Positions 1 through 11,147 of a stretch of 64,000 bases of DNA are shown piece after piece; the stretch's first letter is position 1; each line of letters opens with the position of its first letter. The DNA comes from an uncultured Cohaesibacter sp. (GTDB lineage: Bacteria; Pseudomonadota; Alphaproteobacteria; Rhizobiales; Cohaesibacteraceae), in the NCBI RefSeq assembly GCF_963666525.1, contig NZ_OY762905.1, positions 4,667,001 through 4,731,000 of the forward strand. The letters run 5' to 3'. A program made the translations under genes and the position numbers. Below the pieces are notes generated by a model, which did no database searches, was not told where the DNA came from, and was given only the letters and a program-made list of their open reading frames with translations.

Positions 1-789
1 CTTGCTGGAGACCGCAGGGTCCTGCTTGATCCGCTCTGCAGCGGTCTCGCGCAGATTGAGCAGTGCGGTCTCGACGCTGAGCGGCAGGGAGGGAGCTGCC
101 TGCTGGCTGTTTTCGCTTTCCTGCCTTGCCCGTTCGCCCATCGCCTTGAGAAGATCGAGGATGCGGGTGACCTCTGAGCGCTGTTCTTCCAGTTGGGCAG
201 CCCCTTCCGGAGTGATGGCATACCGCTTCTTGTTGCCTTCCGTCTCGACATTGCACTGTCCGGCTTCTTCCAGATAGGTCAAGGTCGGATAGATCACACC
301 CGGGCTGGGAGCGTAGGAGCCATTGGTCAGGGTCTCCACTTCCTTGATGATGTCATAGCCGTGGCGGGGTTCCTGCTCGATAAGGGCAAGGGCCAGAAGA
401 CGGATGTCACCCTGACCGAGAAACCGTCCACGTCGCTGGCCACGACCGTCGCCGCCATGGCCACCGCGACCGCCGCCAGATCCGCCCCTGTGTCGTCCTC
501 GCGGGCCACCGCCCATGAACCCGGGATGGAACGGGCCGCCCTCGGGAGTTCCCCATGCCTCGGGGCCTCGTCCTCTTCCCCGACCTGCGTGGCTTTCTTC
601 GCACCATTCATTACGCCAACCTGGGCCACGACCGCGTCGGATGGCTTCATCCGAGTCATCGGCAGGTCCATGAATTGGGCCATCACCTCGGCGTCCATTG
701 GCGTTCATGCGTCCATGCGGACCGCGGTTGTCGCAGTTATTGCGCCAACGCCCGCCGCTACGCATCTCTTGAAAATTATGTTCTCTCAT
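1..789 (-). CDS. PadR-family transcriptional regulator with Gly/Arg-rich N-terminus (3' end off window)
   Basis: The frame is open from an ATG at 789 to the window edge, giving 263 codons without a stop. Residues 1-125 are a low-complexity extension rich in Gly, Arg and His (for example GGSGGGRGGHGGDGRG near residue 102-117). Residues about 126-205 are a PadR winged helix: RLLALALIEQEPRHGYDII, then SPGVIYPTLTYLEEAG and RYAITPEG. The remainder is a predicted helical dimerisation region, cut off. PadR proteins are repressors, usually autoregulated and ligand-responsive. A GGAG ribosome site lies 6 nt before the ATG. It lies downstream of the RND genes but has its own promoter and operators, with a terminator in between. 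The extension is unusual; most PadR proteins start at the winged helix. Function of the extension is unknown. Confidence 0.85.
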   Translation of the reverse strand, partial: MREHNFQEMRSGGRWRNNCDNRGPHGRMNANGRRGDGPIHGPADDSDEAIRRGRGPGWRNEWCEESHAGRGRGRGPEAWGTPEGGPFHPGFMGGGPRGRHRGGSGGGRGGHGGDGRGQRRGRFLGQGDIRLLALALIEQEPRHGYDIIKEVETLTNGSYAPSPGVIYPTLTYLEEAGQCNVETEGNKKRYAITPEGAAQLEEQRSEVTRILDLLKAMGERARQESENSQQAAPSLPLSVETALLNLRETAAERIKQDPAVSSK

Positions 790-812
790 TGGTTTCTCCA
801 AATAGATATAAC

Positions 813-863
813 TAAGATATATCTTAAATAGCGTGGTTCGTTCAAACTTTCAAGATATATCTT
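813..863 (-). promoter_or_regulatory. Promoter and two palindromic operators of the first padR gene
   Basis: Read on the minus strand, a -35 box TTGAAA (853-848) is followed after exactly 17 bp by a -10 box TATTTA (830-825). A perfect 12-bp palindrome AAGATATATCTT (852-863) touches the -35 box. A perfect 14-bp palindrome TAAGATATATCTTA (813-826) overlaps the -10 box and its downstream edge. Two copies of the same palindrome bracketing a promoter just upstream of a PadR gene strongly suggest autorepression. Binding by this particular protein is inferred. Confidence 0.75.
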
Positions 864-876
864 AAATATATTTAGA

Positions 877-910
877 ACAAAAAAGACCCGTCAGTGAATC
901 CGCTGACGGG
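877..910 (-). terminator. Rho-independent terminator after the RND permease gene
   Basis: An 8-bp GC-rich stem (CCCGTCAG 887-894 with CTGACGGG 903-910) is followed on the minus strand by a run of T. It lies about 40 nt past the permease stop codon and separates the efflux operon from the downstream padR gene. The plus strand also has a T run after the stem, so it may work both ways. Confidence 0.75.
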
Positions 911-947
911 CCTTGTCTTTTTAAACCGCTTGGCTGGAGAAAACCGA

Positions 948-4168
<3,221 letters not shown>

Positions 4169-4169
<1 letters not shown>

Positions 4170-5332
4170 CAGTTCGGCTCCCCGCCACCGGTCTTGCCAT
4201 CTGCTTTGCTGGCCGACCTGTTCTCGGCGCTGCTTTCGGGCATCGCATCAGCGGGAACGGGCACAACCTTCTGACCGGATTTGACGTATTCCTGGCCAAC
4301 CGTGATGAGATCGACCTCGTCGGGCAGCCCGGTAAGCCAGACGCCATTTTCGTCATTGGAAACGATATTGACCGGCGCGAACAGGGCTGTATCGTCAACA
4401 ACCTGCATGGCACCGACAATGCCCTCGTCAGACAGGGTCAGCAACGCCGGGCTCATCAGATGGGCCTTGATTGGCGGCAGGGCGAGATTGGCAATGGCTG
4501 TCACACCGTCGCGCAGCGCCCTGTCCGGGTTGGGGATCTCGACCTCAACCAGAAAAGTCCGGGTCTCCACATCGGAAACGGAACTGACAAAACGCACGCG
4601 TCCTTCGGTCTTCTCGCCGGTGACCAGATTGACCTGAGCCTTGTTGCCAACTTCAACCTGGGCAATATCACGCTCTGAGACCTGCCCGACAACGAGCATT
4701 GGATCCGGGTTCACGAGCTCGGCGCAGGCCCCGCCAATGCTTAGCTGATCGCCAATCTCGGCAATATCGCCCTGTACCAGACCATCAACGGGAGCAAGAA
4801 TATTGGTGCGGTCGAGTTCCAGAGCCGCTTCCTTGACACCGGCAATCGCCGCATCACGCGAGGCGCGCAGAGCTGCCAGCTGGGTCTTGGACGCAAATCC
4901 CTTGGTTGCCAGTGTCTCCTTGGCCTGAAGGTCGAATTCGGCCTGTTCAAGGGCAGCTCTGGCCTTGGCCAGACTTGCCTCCCGCGAGCCGATGTCGAGT
5001 TTGCATAGCAGATCGCCCTTGTGCACCCACTGGCCCTTTTCAACGGCGATGGACAGGACGATGGCCGAAGTTTCTGCGCGTACCGTCACCTTCGTATCGG
5101 CTTCGGTGCGGCCGCGAATGGTCAAGGTGGATAGTCTCGGCTTGGCAGAAAAATGCTGAACCGCGACACGGAAGAGCGCATTCTCCTGATTTTCAGTACG
5201 AACGGCGGGAGGCGGGGTTGCCTCGGCCGTTTCCTGACCGCTGAAGACGGCTTCTCCGGTTGCCATCCATCCAACGATCCCAGCAGTACACAGCAGCGCC
5301 AGGCCGTATGAGCCTTTCAGTCGCAACGCCAT
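4169..5332 (-). CDS. RND efflux periplasmic adaptor subunit (HlyD/AcrA family)
   Basis: The 387-residue protein begins with an N-terminal membrane anchor or signal segment (residues about 8-24). It then has a barrel-sandwich lipoyl half-motif, a helical hairpin (residues about 110-180), the second lipoyl half (TNILAPVDGLVQGDIAEIG), and beta-barrel and membrane-proximal domains. It links the inner-membrane pump to an outer-membrane channel. I chose the ATG at 5332 because GAGGGA sits 6 nt upstream; an in-frame ATG at 5374 would add 14 residues without a signal-like sequence. The gene ends inside the permease start codon. The C-terminal 20 residues are Ser/Lys/Gly rich. Probably co-transcribed with the padR gene about 110 bp upstream. 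Confidence 0.9.
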
Positions 5333-5442
5333 GGGTAGTCCCTCGCTATCGGCGCCCCACAGGAATTGGGGCAATAGGTCAAATCAAATGAAAGCCGCAG
5401 GCAGATCTTGCGCTCCACGACAATTCGGCTTCAAAATTTATG

Positions 5443-6051
5443 TTATTCACTCAGACCGGTCTGTGCTTGCGGTTCGGTCTGGTTGCCTTGTCTTGCGATT
5501 TCAACCAGGGCTTCACCATGCATCTTCAGATAGTCAATGCTGGCCTGAACACAATAGAGCCCGTAGCTCTTTGCCCATTCAGCCGCTTGGAGATCCAGCT
5601 CGTTGCGGCCACAATCACTTGGCTCCAGATCAGTCTGAAGCTCGGATTCGCTACATGAAGAGATGAGTGCAAGCTCTTCATTTAGTTGTTGAACCTGTCT
5701 GTCGATTGCCTCTCTTATCGCTTCGGGTCCGATAAGGCGTGCAAACAACGATATAAGTAGGAATTCGGACTTGTAGATATCTGGCCGATGAGGCTGCAAA
5801 AGTTCCTCGAACAGAGCCCTCCGTCCGCTCTCGGTGATGGAATAGACCTTGCGCGCCGGCTTGCCTTCTTCGGCTACATGGCGGCAGGTGACCAGCCCTT
5901 CCGTTTCCAGCTTGTTCAATGCAGGATAGATCGAACCATATGACGCGTCGATGAAGAAGCTGAAATTGCCCTCCGTCGAGAATTTGCGGATGTCATAGCC
6001 GGTTCTGTCGGAACAGTATAGGATGGCAAGACAGATGCTGCGAACATTCAT
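5443..6051 (-). CDS. PadR-family transcriptional regulator, probable repressor of the RND operon
   Basis: The 202-residue protein has the PadR winged helix at residues 1-85 (AILYCSDRTGYDIRK, SYGSIYPALNKLETEGLV, KVYSITESGRRALFEEL). A helical C-terminal domain at about 95-180 resembles the PadR C-terminal dimerisation domain (Vir_act_alpha_C type). It precedes the adaptor and permease genes on the same strand with a gap of about 110 bp and no terminator, so it likely controls this operon and itself. Inverted repeats lie in its promoter region. It is not closely similar to the PadR protein at the left edge, which has a Gly/Arg-rich extension and different operators. Effector unknown. Confidence 0.9.
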   Translation of the reverse strand: MNVRSICLAILYCSDRTGYDIRKFSTEGNFSFFIDASYGSIYPALNKLETEGLVTCRHVAEEGKPARKVYSITESGRRALFEELLQPHRPDIYKSEFLLISLFARLIGPEAIREAIDRQVQQLNEELALISSCSESELQTDLEPSDCGRNELDLQAAEWAKSYGLYCVQASIDYLKMHGEALVEIARQGNQTEPQAQTGLSE

Positions 6052-6078
6052 TGGTCTATCCGTTGGCTTGGCTTTGGT

Positions 6079-6165
6079 CCTTGAAACTCATGATTTCAGT
6101 ATCAAGGTGTATGTCTAAAGTATATATAACGGTTTGATATATGTGTCTAGTGAATATATCAAACC
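6079..6165 (-). promoter_or_regulatory. Inverted repeats upstream of the second padR gene
   Basis: Perfect 11-bp arms GGTTTGATATA (6131-6141) and TATATCAAACC (6155-6165) are separated by 13 bp. A second, imperfect dyad with CCTTGA/TCAAGG ends spans 6079-6107. Both lie between the padR start (6051) and the divergent small membrane protein gene (6344). They are good candidates for PadR operators controlling the efflux operon. The AT-rich arms resemble -10/-35 material, so promoter overlap is likely, but I cannot fix the exact promoter. Confidence 0.6.
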
Positions 6166-6343
6166 GGCATATCCCTTGCCGGGCCTGGTCTCCTTATTGT
6201 GATCGCAGGTTGCCTCATGGTCTGATTTACAGCTAGGGAAAACTGACTATAATTGCGAAGCTTTGCAGAAATGGCGACCAGAATGGCGCCACGGAATGGC
6301 TGCCGAGCGATTTCAGACCTTCGAGACAAGGAACGTAAAACCA

Positions 6344-6634
6344 ATGCCAATAACGGATCTGGTGCCGCCGTCGCGTAGACAGGAAAAAGGGGTGAAAGGT
6401 GTTTTCAGCAATCCCCTGATGCGGCTGCTGGCGATCAACTGGCTGATTGGTTTTGCTGTGACCGTAATGATATTTTGCGGCTTGCTGCTGACAAATGCCG
6501 CAGGTCTTCAGGACCTGATTTTCAACAGTGATGAGCCCTGGATACCGATGGCTCTATTGTTCTTTGGCCTGCTGATCACCATCTGCAGCGTGGCCATGGG
6601 GGCGGCTGTCATGAGCCTTCCCAAGGACGATTGA
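6344..6634 (+). CDS. Small membrane protein of unknown function
   Basis: This 96-residue protein has two predicted membrane helices, at about residues 28-50 (LLAINWLIGFAVTVMIFCGL) and 64-85 (WIPMALLFFGLLITICSVAM). A charged N-terminus (PPSRRQEKG) and a short charged tail suggest both ends are cytoplasmic. I chose the ATG at 6344, preceded by AAGGA about 10 nt upstream; earlier in-frame starts lack a ribosome site. It is divergent from the padR-efflux operon and shares its regulatory region, so PadR control is possible. I do not recognise a family. Confidence 0.65.
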   Translation: MPITDLVPPSRRQEKGVKGVFSNPLMRLLAINWLIGFAVTVMIFCGLLLTNAAGLQDLIFNSDEPWIPMALLFFGLLITICSVAMGAAVMSLPKDD

Positions 6635-6722
6635 TGCACAGGGCAGTGCGACGTTGGCCCGGTCAAATTGTCGGCCGGGTTCTTGCCCCATTTCCTTGTC
6701 TGTACGATCAGAGTTTGAACAA

Positions 6723-7259
6723 TCAGAGACCGACCCTCGGGCTGCGTCGTTCATAAAGGGCAACGTCCCGCCATTGGCCCTTGTTGGCGCCGTAGGAGAT
6801 CTGGGCGATACGCTCGCGAATGCCGACCAGTTTGAAGCCGAACTTCTCATGCAGATGGATGCTGACCGCATTATTGGCAAAGATGCCCGCCTGAAGTGTC
6901 CAGAAACCATTCGCTTCCGAGGCTTCAATCAGCTTTTCCATCAGGAACGAGCCGACACCGGCACCCTTGGCGCTGTTGGCGATGTAGATGCTCATTTCTG
7001 CAACACCGCGATAGACGCTGCGGCCTGAATAGGCAGACAAAGCGACCCACCCTGCGATTTCACCATTCATCACTGCCACCATGCGGCACTCGGGAAGGTG
7101 ACCCTTGTCCCATGCTTCCCAGGTCGGAGCTGCATCCGTGAAGGTCGCCATGCCCGTATCGATGCCTTCCTGATAGATCCTCAACATCGTGTCTGCATCG
7201 GCGGCAACAAGAGGGCGAACGGAAAGGACGACAGACGGGTGAAGATTTGGTGAGGACAT
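6723..7259 (-). CDS. GNAT N-acetyltransferase, phosphinothricin/methionine sulfoximine type
   Basis: About 178 residues. The GNAT fold is visible: VRPLVAADADTMLRIYQEG at the N-terminus, the VAEMSIYIANSAKGAGVGSFLM acetyl-CoA-binding region (written here in part: R/Q-x-x-G-x-G/A pattern as AKGAGVG), and the C-terminal HEKFGFKLVGIRERI. The layout matches the Pat/Bar/MddA group, which acetylates methionine sulfone/sulfoximine or phosphinothricin. Substrate is inferred from family resemblance only. The start at 7259 (MSSPNLHP) fits family length; an in-frame ATG at 7295 would add 12 residues. Neither has a strong ribosome site. It converges on the small membrane protein gene. Confidence 0.85.
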   Translation of the reverse strand: MSSPNLHPSVVLSVRPLVAADADTMLRIYQEGIDTGMATFTDAAPTWEAWDKGHLPECRMVAVMNGEIAGWVALSAYSGRSVYRGVAEMSIYIANSAKGAGVGSFLMEKLIEASEANGFWTLQAGIFANNAVSIHLHEKFGFKLVGIRERIAQISYGANKGQWRDVALYERRSPRVGL

Positions 7260-7652
7260 GAATTTGGAACTTTCTGCAGGCGGTAAGACTTTCATTCATG
7301 ACACGGACGAAATGTCGAGACAATTGCTCTCTGCATGGGAATGAACAATTTCGGTGCACGATGTTTCTGTAAAGCTTTTTTATAAGACACGCCACTTGCA
7401 TATAGATCACATTAACCATGGCGGCGGTGAGTTCCTTCGATATGAAGCATGATTAAAATATTCGATAAGATATGAGCGATCGTATTAACGGTTTGAGAAC
7501 CCTGTTTTCAAGTATGTCGAGGATGGGGCGTGGAAATGAATGATCTTTATATTTGAGAGAGAATTGCTGGCAAATATTTACATTCAGAAAATCAAAAATG
7601 ATCCGAATGGTTAAAACAGATCGATGGCTTTGTGACAGATGGGGACGCTGAA
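7260..7652. other. AT-rich intergenic stretch with divergent promoters, no gene seen
   Basis: This 393-bp stretch separates the acetyltransferase (leftward) and an orphan membrane protein (rightward). It is markedly AT-rich from about 7420 to 7620. Short frames exist on both strands but lack ribosome sites and family resemblance. It probably carries the two divergent promoters. Confidence 0.5.
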
Positions 7653-8036
7653 ATGAATGCGCGGGACGGCAACAGGATAGAAAATCCAACGCTTTTGAAA
7701 AAGGCCGAGCGAGTCTTCGATAATGCTTTGGAAGCGCTGACAGATTGCCATGGCCCCAAAGTGCTGGCCATTCTGCTGGATGCATCCGGGCGCATCGGTC
7801 GCTCGGTAACAAATCAGGTTCTCGCGATCAATCTGCGGCGGCTGGTGCTACAGACCGGTCTCTATTGTCTGGTTCTGGGTTTTGCCATTGGCACTGCGCT
7901 GGTTGGCTCCAGGGTCATGTTTTCTCTGATCCATCAGGAAATGAGCGCGATGGGCAGTGATGTTGCTCGGGCCAACCTGCCCAAGGGCGTGGAGACAGCA
8001 GATTTGCGACCAACCATGCAACTGGCCTCGCAATAG
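7653..8036 (+). CDS. Hypothetical single-pass membrane protein
   Basis: The 127-residue product has a soluble N-terminal region (residues 1-60), one strong membrane helix at about residues 70-92 (LVLQTGLYCLVLGFAIGTAL), and a polar C-terminal tail. The ATG at 7653 has a GGGG-containing purine stretch about 8 nt upstream; a GTG at 7632 is an alternative. No family recognised. It converges on a secreted protein gene, and a strong hairpin lies between them. Confidence 0.6.
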   Translation: MNARDGNRIENPTLLKKAERVFDNALEALTDCHGPKVLAILLDASGRIGRSVTNQVLAINLRRLVLQTGLYCLVLGFAIGTALVGSRVMFSLIHQEMSAMGSDVARANLPKGVETADLRPTMQLASQ

Positions 8037-8072
8037 GCGACGCCGACGACAGTCTCGGTATGCGTGGATACT

Positions 8073-8105
8073 AAAAAGGCTTTGTGAGGGTTTCACAAAG
8101 CCTTT
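8073..8105 (-). terminator. Terminator between two convergent orphan genes
   Basis: A perfect 13-bp stem (AAAGGCTTTGTGA 8075-8087 with TCACAAAGCCTTT 8093-8105) with a 5-nt loop. On the minus strand it ends in TTTTT, just after the stop codon of the gene at 8116. It may also serve the rightward gene. Confidence 0.8.
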
Positions 8106-8115
8106 ATGCGTTATG

Positions 8116-8688
8116 CTATTCCTCGACCTTGAACGGCAGAGAAAACTCCGCAGTCTTGTCTGAGTTCTTGTCTTTCAGCACATAGTGCGACACATAATTG
8201 CCAGGTTTCATACCGTGCAGATTGATCGTCATCTTGAGGAAGATTTCGCGATTGTGCCGTTGGAGTGGAACGACCAGATCAACGAAATTCTCGGTGTCGA
8301 GCAGGGTGGTGCCGTTCGGGCCAACGAGCGAGTAATCTACACTCCAGCTGGCGACGCTATTGCCATCATCGGTTTTGCCATAGGAGAAGGCGACCGGTTC
8401 AATGTAGATCAACTGGGCTGCATCGGGTTTGAAAACGGCGTCCTTTTCGATGAAGTTGCCATAGCCGGTCACGTCACTGACGAAAACGGCCTTGCGAACA
8501 AACATCGGGGACTTGTTCCAGAAGTCCTCAATGATCCCGTCCAACTGATCGAACGCGGCTGCCGGTTTGCCAGAGGACAACAGGGCTTCCGCTGCTTCAA
8601 CCTGATCAGACAGCGCGCTTGCCTGTCCATATGAAGGGAGCAACGTCAGAGCAAGCAATGTGGCCATGGTCCGAAGTTTGCGCATCAA
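8116..8688 (-). CDS. Hypothetical secreted protein
   Basis: The 190-residue protein starts with a typical signal peptide (residues 1-25, MRKLRTMATLLALTLLPSYG then QASA as a likely cleavage site), so it is probably periplasmic. The mature part has a short helical segment (DQVEAAEALLSSGKPAAAFD) followed by beta-rich sequence with aromatic residues (YIEPVAFSYG, WSVDYSLVGPNG, GNYVSHYVLKD). An adjacent ATG gives one residue fewer. No domain recognised. It is followed by a strong terminator and has its own promoter region of about 125 bp, so it appears monocistronic. Confidence 0.7.
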   Translation of the reverse strand: MMRKLRTMATLLALTLLPSYGQASALSDQVEAAEALLSSGKPAAAFDQLDGIIEDFWNKSPMFVRKAVFVSDVTGYGNFIEKDAVFKPDAAQLIYIEPVAFSYGKTDDGNSVASWSVDYSLVGPNGTTLLDTENFVDLVVPLQRHNREIFLKMTINLHGMKPGNYVSHYVLKDKNSDKTAEFSLPFKVEE

Positions 8689-8815
8689 TCCAATCCTTCC
8701 AGCGATTATAAGTGCTTATCTTGTTTTTCACTAGCTTGATCTTCTACAGACTGATGAAGGATAAATCCATCATTTCGCGCAGTATTTTCTCACAAACAGG
8801 CCGATTTTGCGCGAT

Positions 8816-9616
8816 TCAAACAAGTTTTGCATGGCTTTGACGAAATTCGATGCTTGATTGCCTTAGGATCAATTGGGCCGAGCGCAGGAACAGGCCTGCC
8901 ATGACAAGTGCAACGGCGATATCAGGAATGGCGGACGTGGTGAAATAGACGCACACACTGGCGGCCATCACCGCGACATTGCCGATGGCGTCATTGCGCG
9001 AACAGAGCCAGACGGAGCGGACATTGGCATCGCCATCCTTGTAGCGCGAAAGCAGTATCACCGAGCCGACATTAGCCGCCAAAGCCATAAAGCTGATGAT
9101 ACCCATTACCTCAGCGCGTGGAACAGTCAGGTATATCGCCTGATAGAGCGTAGAGCCGAAGATCCACAGGCCCATGCACAGTAGGCTGAAGCCCTTGATA
9201 AGGGCAGCGGTTGAACGGACGCGCAAGCTCATGCCGATAACGGCCAGACTGATGCCATAGGTCAGGGAATCGCCAAGGAAGTCCAGTGCGTCAGCCTGCA
9301 GCGCCTGAGATCCGGCAATGTGACCGGCAATCATTTCAACGAAAAACATACCTGCGTTGAGTGCTATCACCGTCCAGAGGATCGACTTATAGCGTTTGTC
9401 GACGCCATCAAACACCGGATTGCCCGAGCATCCGCAGGCAGCACCCGCCGAATGGCAGTGGTCGGTTTCCTTGTGGGCATGTTGTACATGCGAGTGGTCA
9501 GAACATGTCGACTGACCGCCACAACAGCTATTGCTTGCTTCGGGATGAGAGTGATGATCAGTGCTGCCGCAGCCGCAGGACGATGCATCAGAATGCTTGG
9601 GGAGTGCTTCGCTCAT
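8816..9616 (-). CDS. Cation transporter with His/Cys-rich N-terminus (CDF-like metal exporter)
   Basis: The 266-residue protein has an N-terminal metal-binding-like tail, residues 1-66, with about 20 His and Cys residues in clusters such as SCGCGSTDHHSH and SCCGGQSTCSDHSH. About six membrane helices follow, beginning ILWTVIALNAGMFFVEMI. The motif QADALDFLGDSLTYGISL matches the paired-aspartate site of cation diffusion facilitators in helix 2, and CSRNDAIGNVAVM matches the second site in helix 5. The long C-terminal cytoplasmic domain of larger CDF proteins is missing. It probably exports Zn, Cd, Co or a related metal. It is divergent from a MerR gene, and its promoter has the MerR-type 19-bp spacing. 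Confidence 0.85.
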   Translation of the reverse strand: MSEALPKHSDASSCGCGSTDHHSHPEASNSCCGGQSTCSDHSHVQHAHKETDHCHSAGAACGCSGNPVFDGVDKRYKSILWTVIALNAGMFFVEMIAGHIAGSQALQADALDFLGDSLTYGISLAVIGMSLRVRSTAALIKGFSLLCMGLWIFGSTLYQAIYLTVPRAEVMGIISFMALAANVGSVILLSRYKDGDANVRSVWLCSRNDAIGNVAVMAASVCVYFTTSAIPDIAVALVMAGLFLRSAQLILRQSSIEFRQSHAKLV

Positions 9617-9655
9617 CTATTGTGCCTTCGGTCTTGAAACAATTACATGAGCATC

Positions 9656-9686
9656 ACTATAATAGCTCTAGTGACTATAGCTTCAA
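9656..9686 (-). promoter_or_regulatory. MerR-type promoter/operator of the metal exporter
   Basis: Reading leftwards, a -35 box TTGAAG (9686-9681) and a -10 box TATAGT (9661-9656) are separated by exactly 19 bp. The spacer holds the dyad CTATAGT-C-ACTAGAG (9680-9666), palindromic except for one position. Overlong spacers carrying a dyad are the hallmark of promoters activated by metal-bound MerR proteins, and a merR gene starts 35 bp away on the other strand. Confidence 0.82.
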
Positions 9687-9720
9687 GCGAAATTCGCTCT
9701 CACTTGCAGGAAAAATGAAA

Positions 9721-10131
9721 ATGCTGTCGATCGGTGAACTGTCAAAGACCAGCGGCGTCAAGGTGCCGACCATCCGTTACTACGAGCAGATTGGCCTGAT
9801 CGCCGCCGCAGACCGCAGCGAAGGCAATCAGCGCCGTTATGAAGCGGAGGATCTCAAGCGGCTCACCTTCGTAAAGCACGCCCGCGATCTCGGCTTTTCC
9901 CTTGACGATATCAAATCACTGTTGGCGCTCAAGGATGACGAGAAATGTCCCTGCAAGGGGGCAGACGAAATTCTCGCCCGCCACCTGTCCGATGTTCGCG
10001 ACCGGATTGCCCGGCTGCAGCGTTTGGAAACAGAGCTTGAGCGCATGTCTCATTGTCAGGGCGAATGCGTCGCCGAATGCGAGGTCATAGAAAGCCTCGC
10101 CGACCATAGCCATTGCATTCACGAACATTGA
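9721..10131 (+). CDS. MerR-family metal-responsive regulator (CadR/ZntR/PbrR-like)
   Basis: About 136 residues. The N-terminal winged helix reads MLSIGELSKTSGVKVPTIRY and is followed by GNQRRYEAEDLKRL. A long dimerisation helix and a metal-binding end follow. Cysteines occur in DEKCPCKGAD at the start of the dimer helix and in SHCQGECVAECEV near the C-terminus, which ends in a His-rich SHCIHEH. This Cys/His pattern resembles Zn/Cd/Pb sensors. AGGA lies 10 nt before the ATG at 9721; an ATG at 9715 is too close to it. It probably represses then activates the divergent exporter promoter. Exact metal is not determinable by eye. Confidence 0.88.
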   Translation: MLSIGELSKTSGVKVPTIRYYEQIGLIAAADRSEGNQRRYEAEDLKRLTFVKHARDLGFSLDDIKSLLALKDDEKCPCKGADEILARHLSDVRDRIARLQRLETELERMSHCQGECVAECEVIESLADHSHCIHEH

Positions 10132-10379
10132 TGGCGGGAAAACTGAGACAATGGGGATGGTTTTGTCTCGCAGATGATTTGGTAAAATACTTGGTATATC
10201 TATCAGAAACTATTGATAAATCTCTTGGGTCCGTCAGGTGTTGCGCGATTTGCTTCAGCTGTTTTTGCGTCTGCATGGTATCCGGGTTGTCGGCCAAGAC
10301 TGCAACTTATCATTTCCCGTTATGGCTGCTTGAAAACTATTGATAGGACTGGCCGCGACATTTGCCTTATAGAAGCGAT

Positions 10380-11147
10380 ATGACTGGAAAAAGATTACCC
10401 GATGACAGTATGACACCCCGCTTGCTCTTCCTTCAGGGAATGAAGCTCGGCGTGCCTATCGTGATTACTGCCGGACCATTCGGTGCGCTATTCGGAGCGT
10501 TGGCCGTTGATGGCGGCATGTCTGTATTTGATGCGGTTCTGATGAGCGCGACGATTTTTGCCGGAGCTAGCCAGCTGGTCGGTCTCAATCTTTTCGGGCA
10601 GCATATTCCCGCCTGGATTGTTGTTCTGTCGATACTGGCCGTCAATTTCCGCCACATTCTCTATTCTGCCTCGATGGGGCAGCATCTGTCGCAATGGTCG
10701 ATCCTCAAGCAGGCCTTCGGCTTTTTCTTCCTGGTCGATCCGGCCTATGCCGAAACGGAACGCAGGGTTGAGCAGGGCGAGGAAATCCAGTTTTCCTGGT
10801 ATATGGGCCTTGTTTTTGTGGTCTATGTCGGCTGGGTTACGATGACCTTCCTTGGAGCAATCTTCGGTAATTTCCTCGAAAACTCCCACGCCTGGGGTAT
10901 CGATTTCATCCTGCCGGTCTATTTCATGGCCATGCTGATGGGCTTCAGAAAGCGTCCCTTCTGGTATCCTGTCGTTGCGGTCAGTGCGGTTGCCTCGGTG
11001 ATTGCCAGCTACACGGTCGGCTCGCCCTGGCATGTCTCGATCGGTGCTGCCGCCGGTATTCTGGTGGCGGCCATCTTTGCGCCTGCAGCGAGGGGGCATG
11101 GGGCTGGTGATATCGGTGAGCCCGTGAAACTGGAAGGGGAGGCATGA
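10380..11147 (+). CDS. azlC: AzlC-family branched-chain amino acid exporter, large subunit
   Basis: 255 residues with several hydrophobic helices. The signature region GAPF-like AGPFGALFGALAVDGGMSVF, then ASQLVGLNLFGQHIPAWIVV and LAVNFRHILYSASMGQHL, is typical of AzlC/YgaZ, the large subunit of amino-acid efflux carriers. The partner azlD overlaps its stop codon, as is usual for this two-gene exporter. I chose the ATG at 10380 over a TTG 18 nt earlier. Natural substrates in the family are branched-chain amino acids or azaleucine; here this is inferred. A repeated 12-bp element lies upstream. Confidence 0.92.
   Translation: MTGKRLPDDSMTPRLLFLQGMKLGVPIVITAGPFGALFGALAVDGGMSVFDAVLMSATIFAGASQLVGLNLFGQHIPAWIVVLSILAVNFRHILYSASMGQHLSQWSILKQAFGFFFLVDPAYAETERRVEQGEEIQFSWYMGLVFVVYVGWVTMTFLGAIFGNFLENSHAWGIDFILPVYFMAMLMGFRKRPFWYPVVAVSAVASVIASYTVGSPWHVSIGAAAGILVAAIFAPAARGHGAGDIGEPVKLEGEA

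Noticed and set aside
7453-7812. 119-codon leftward frame overlapping the orphan membrane protein gene
   Set aside because: Overlaps a better-supported gene, has no ribosome site, and its translation shows no domain.
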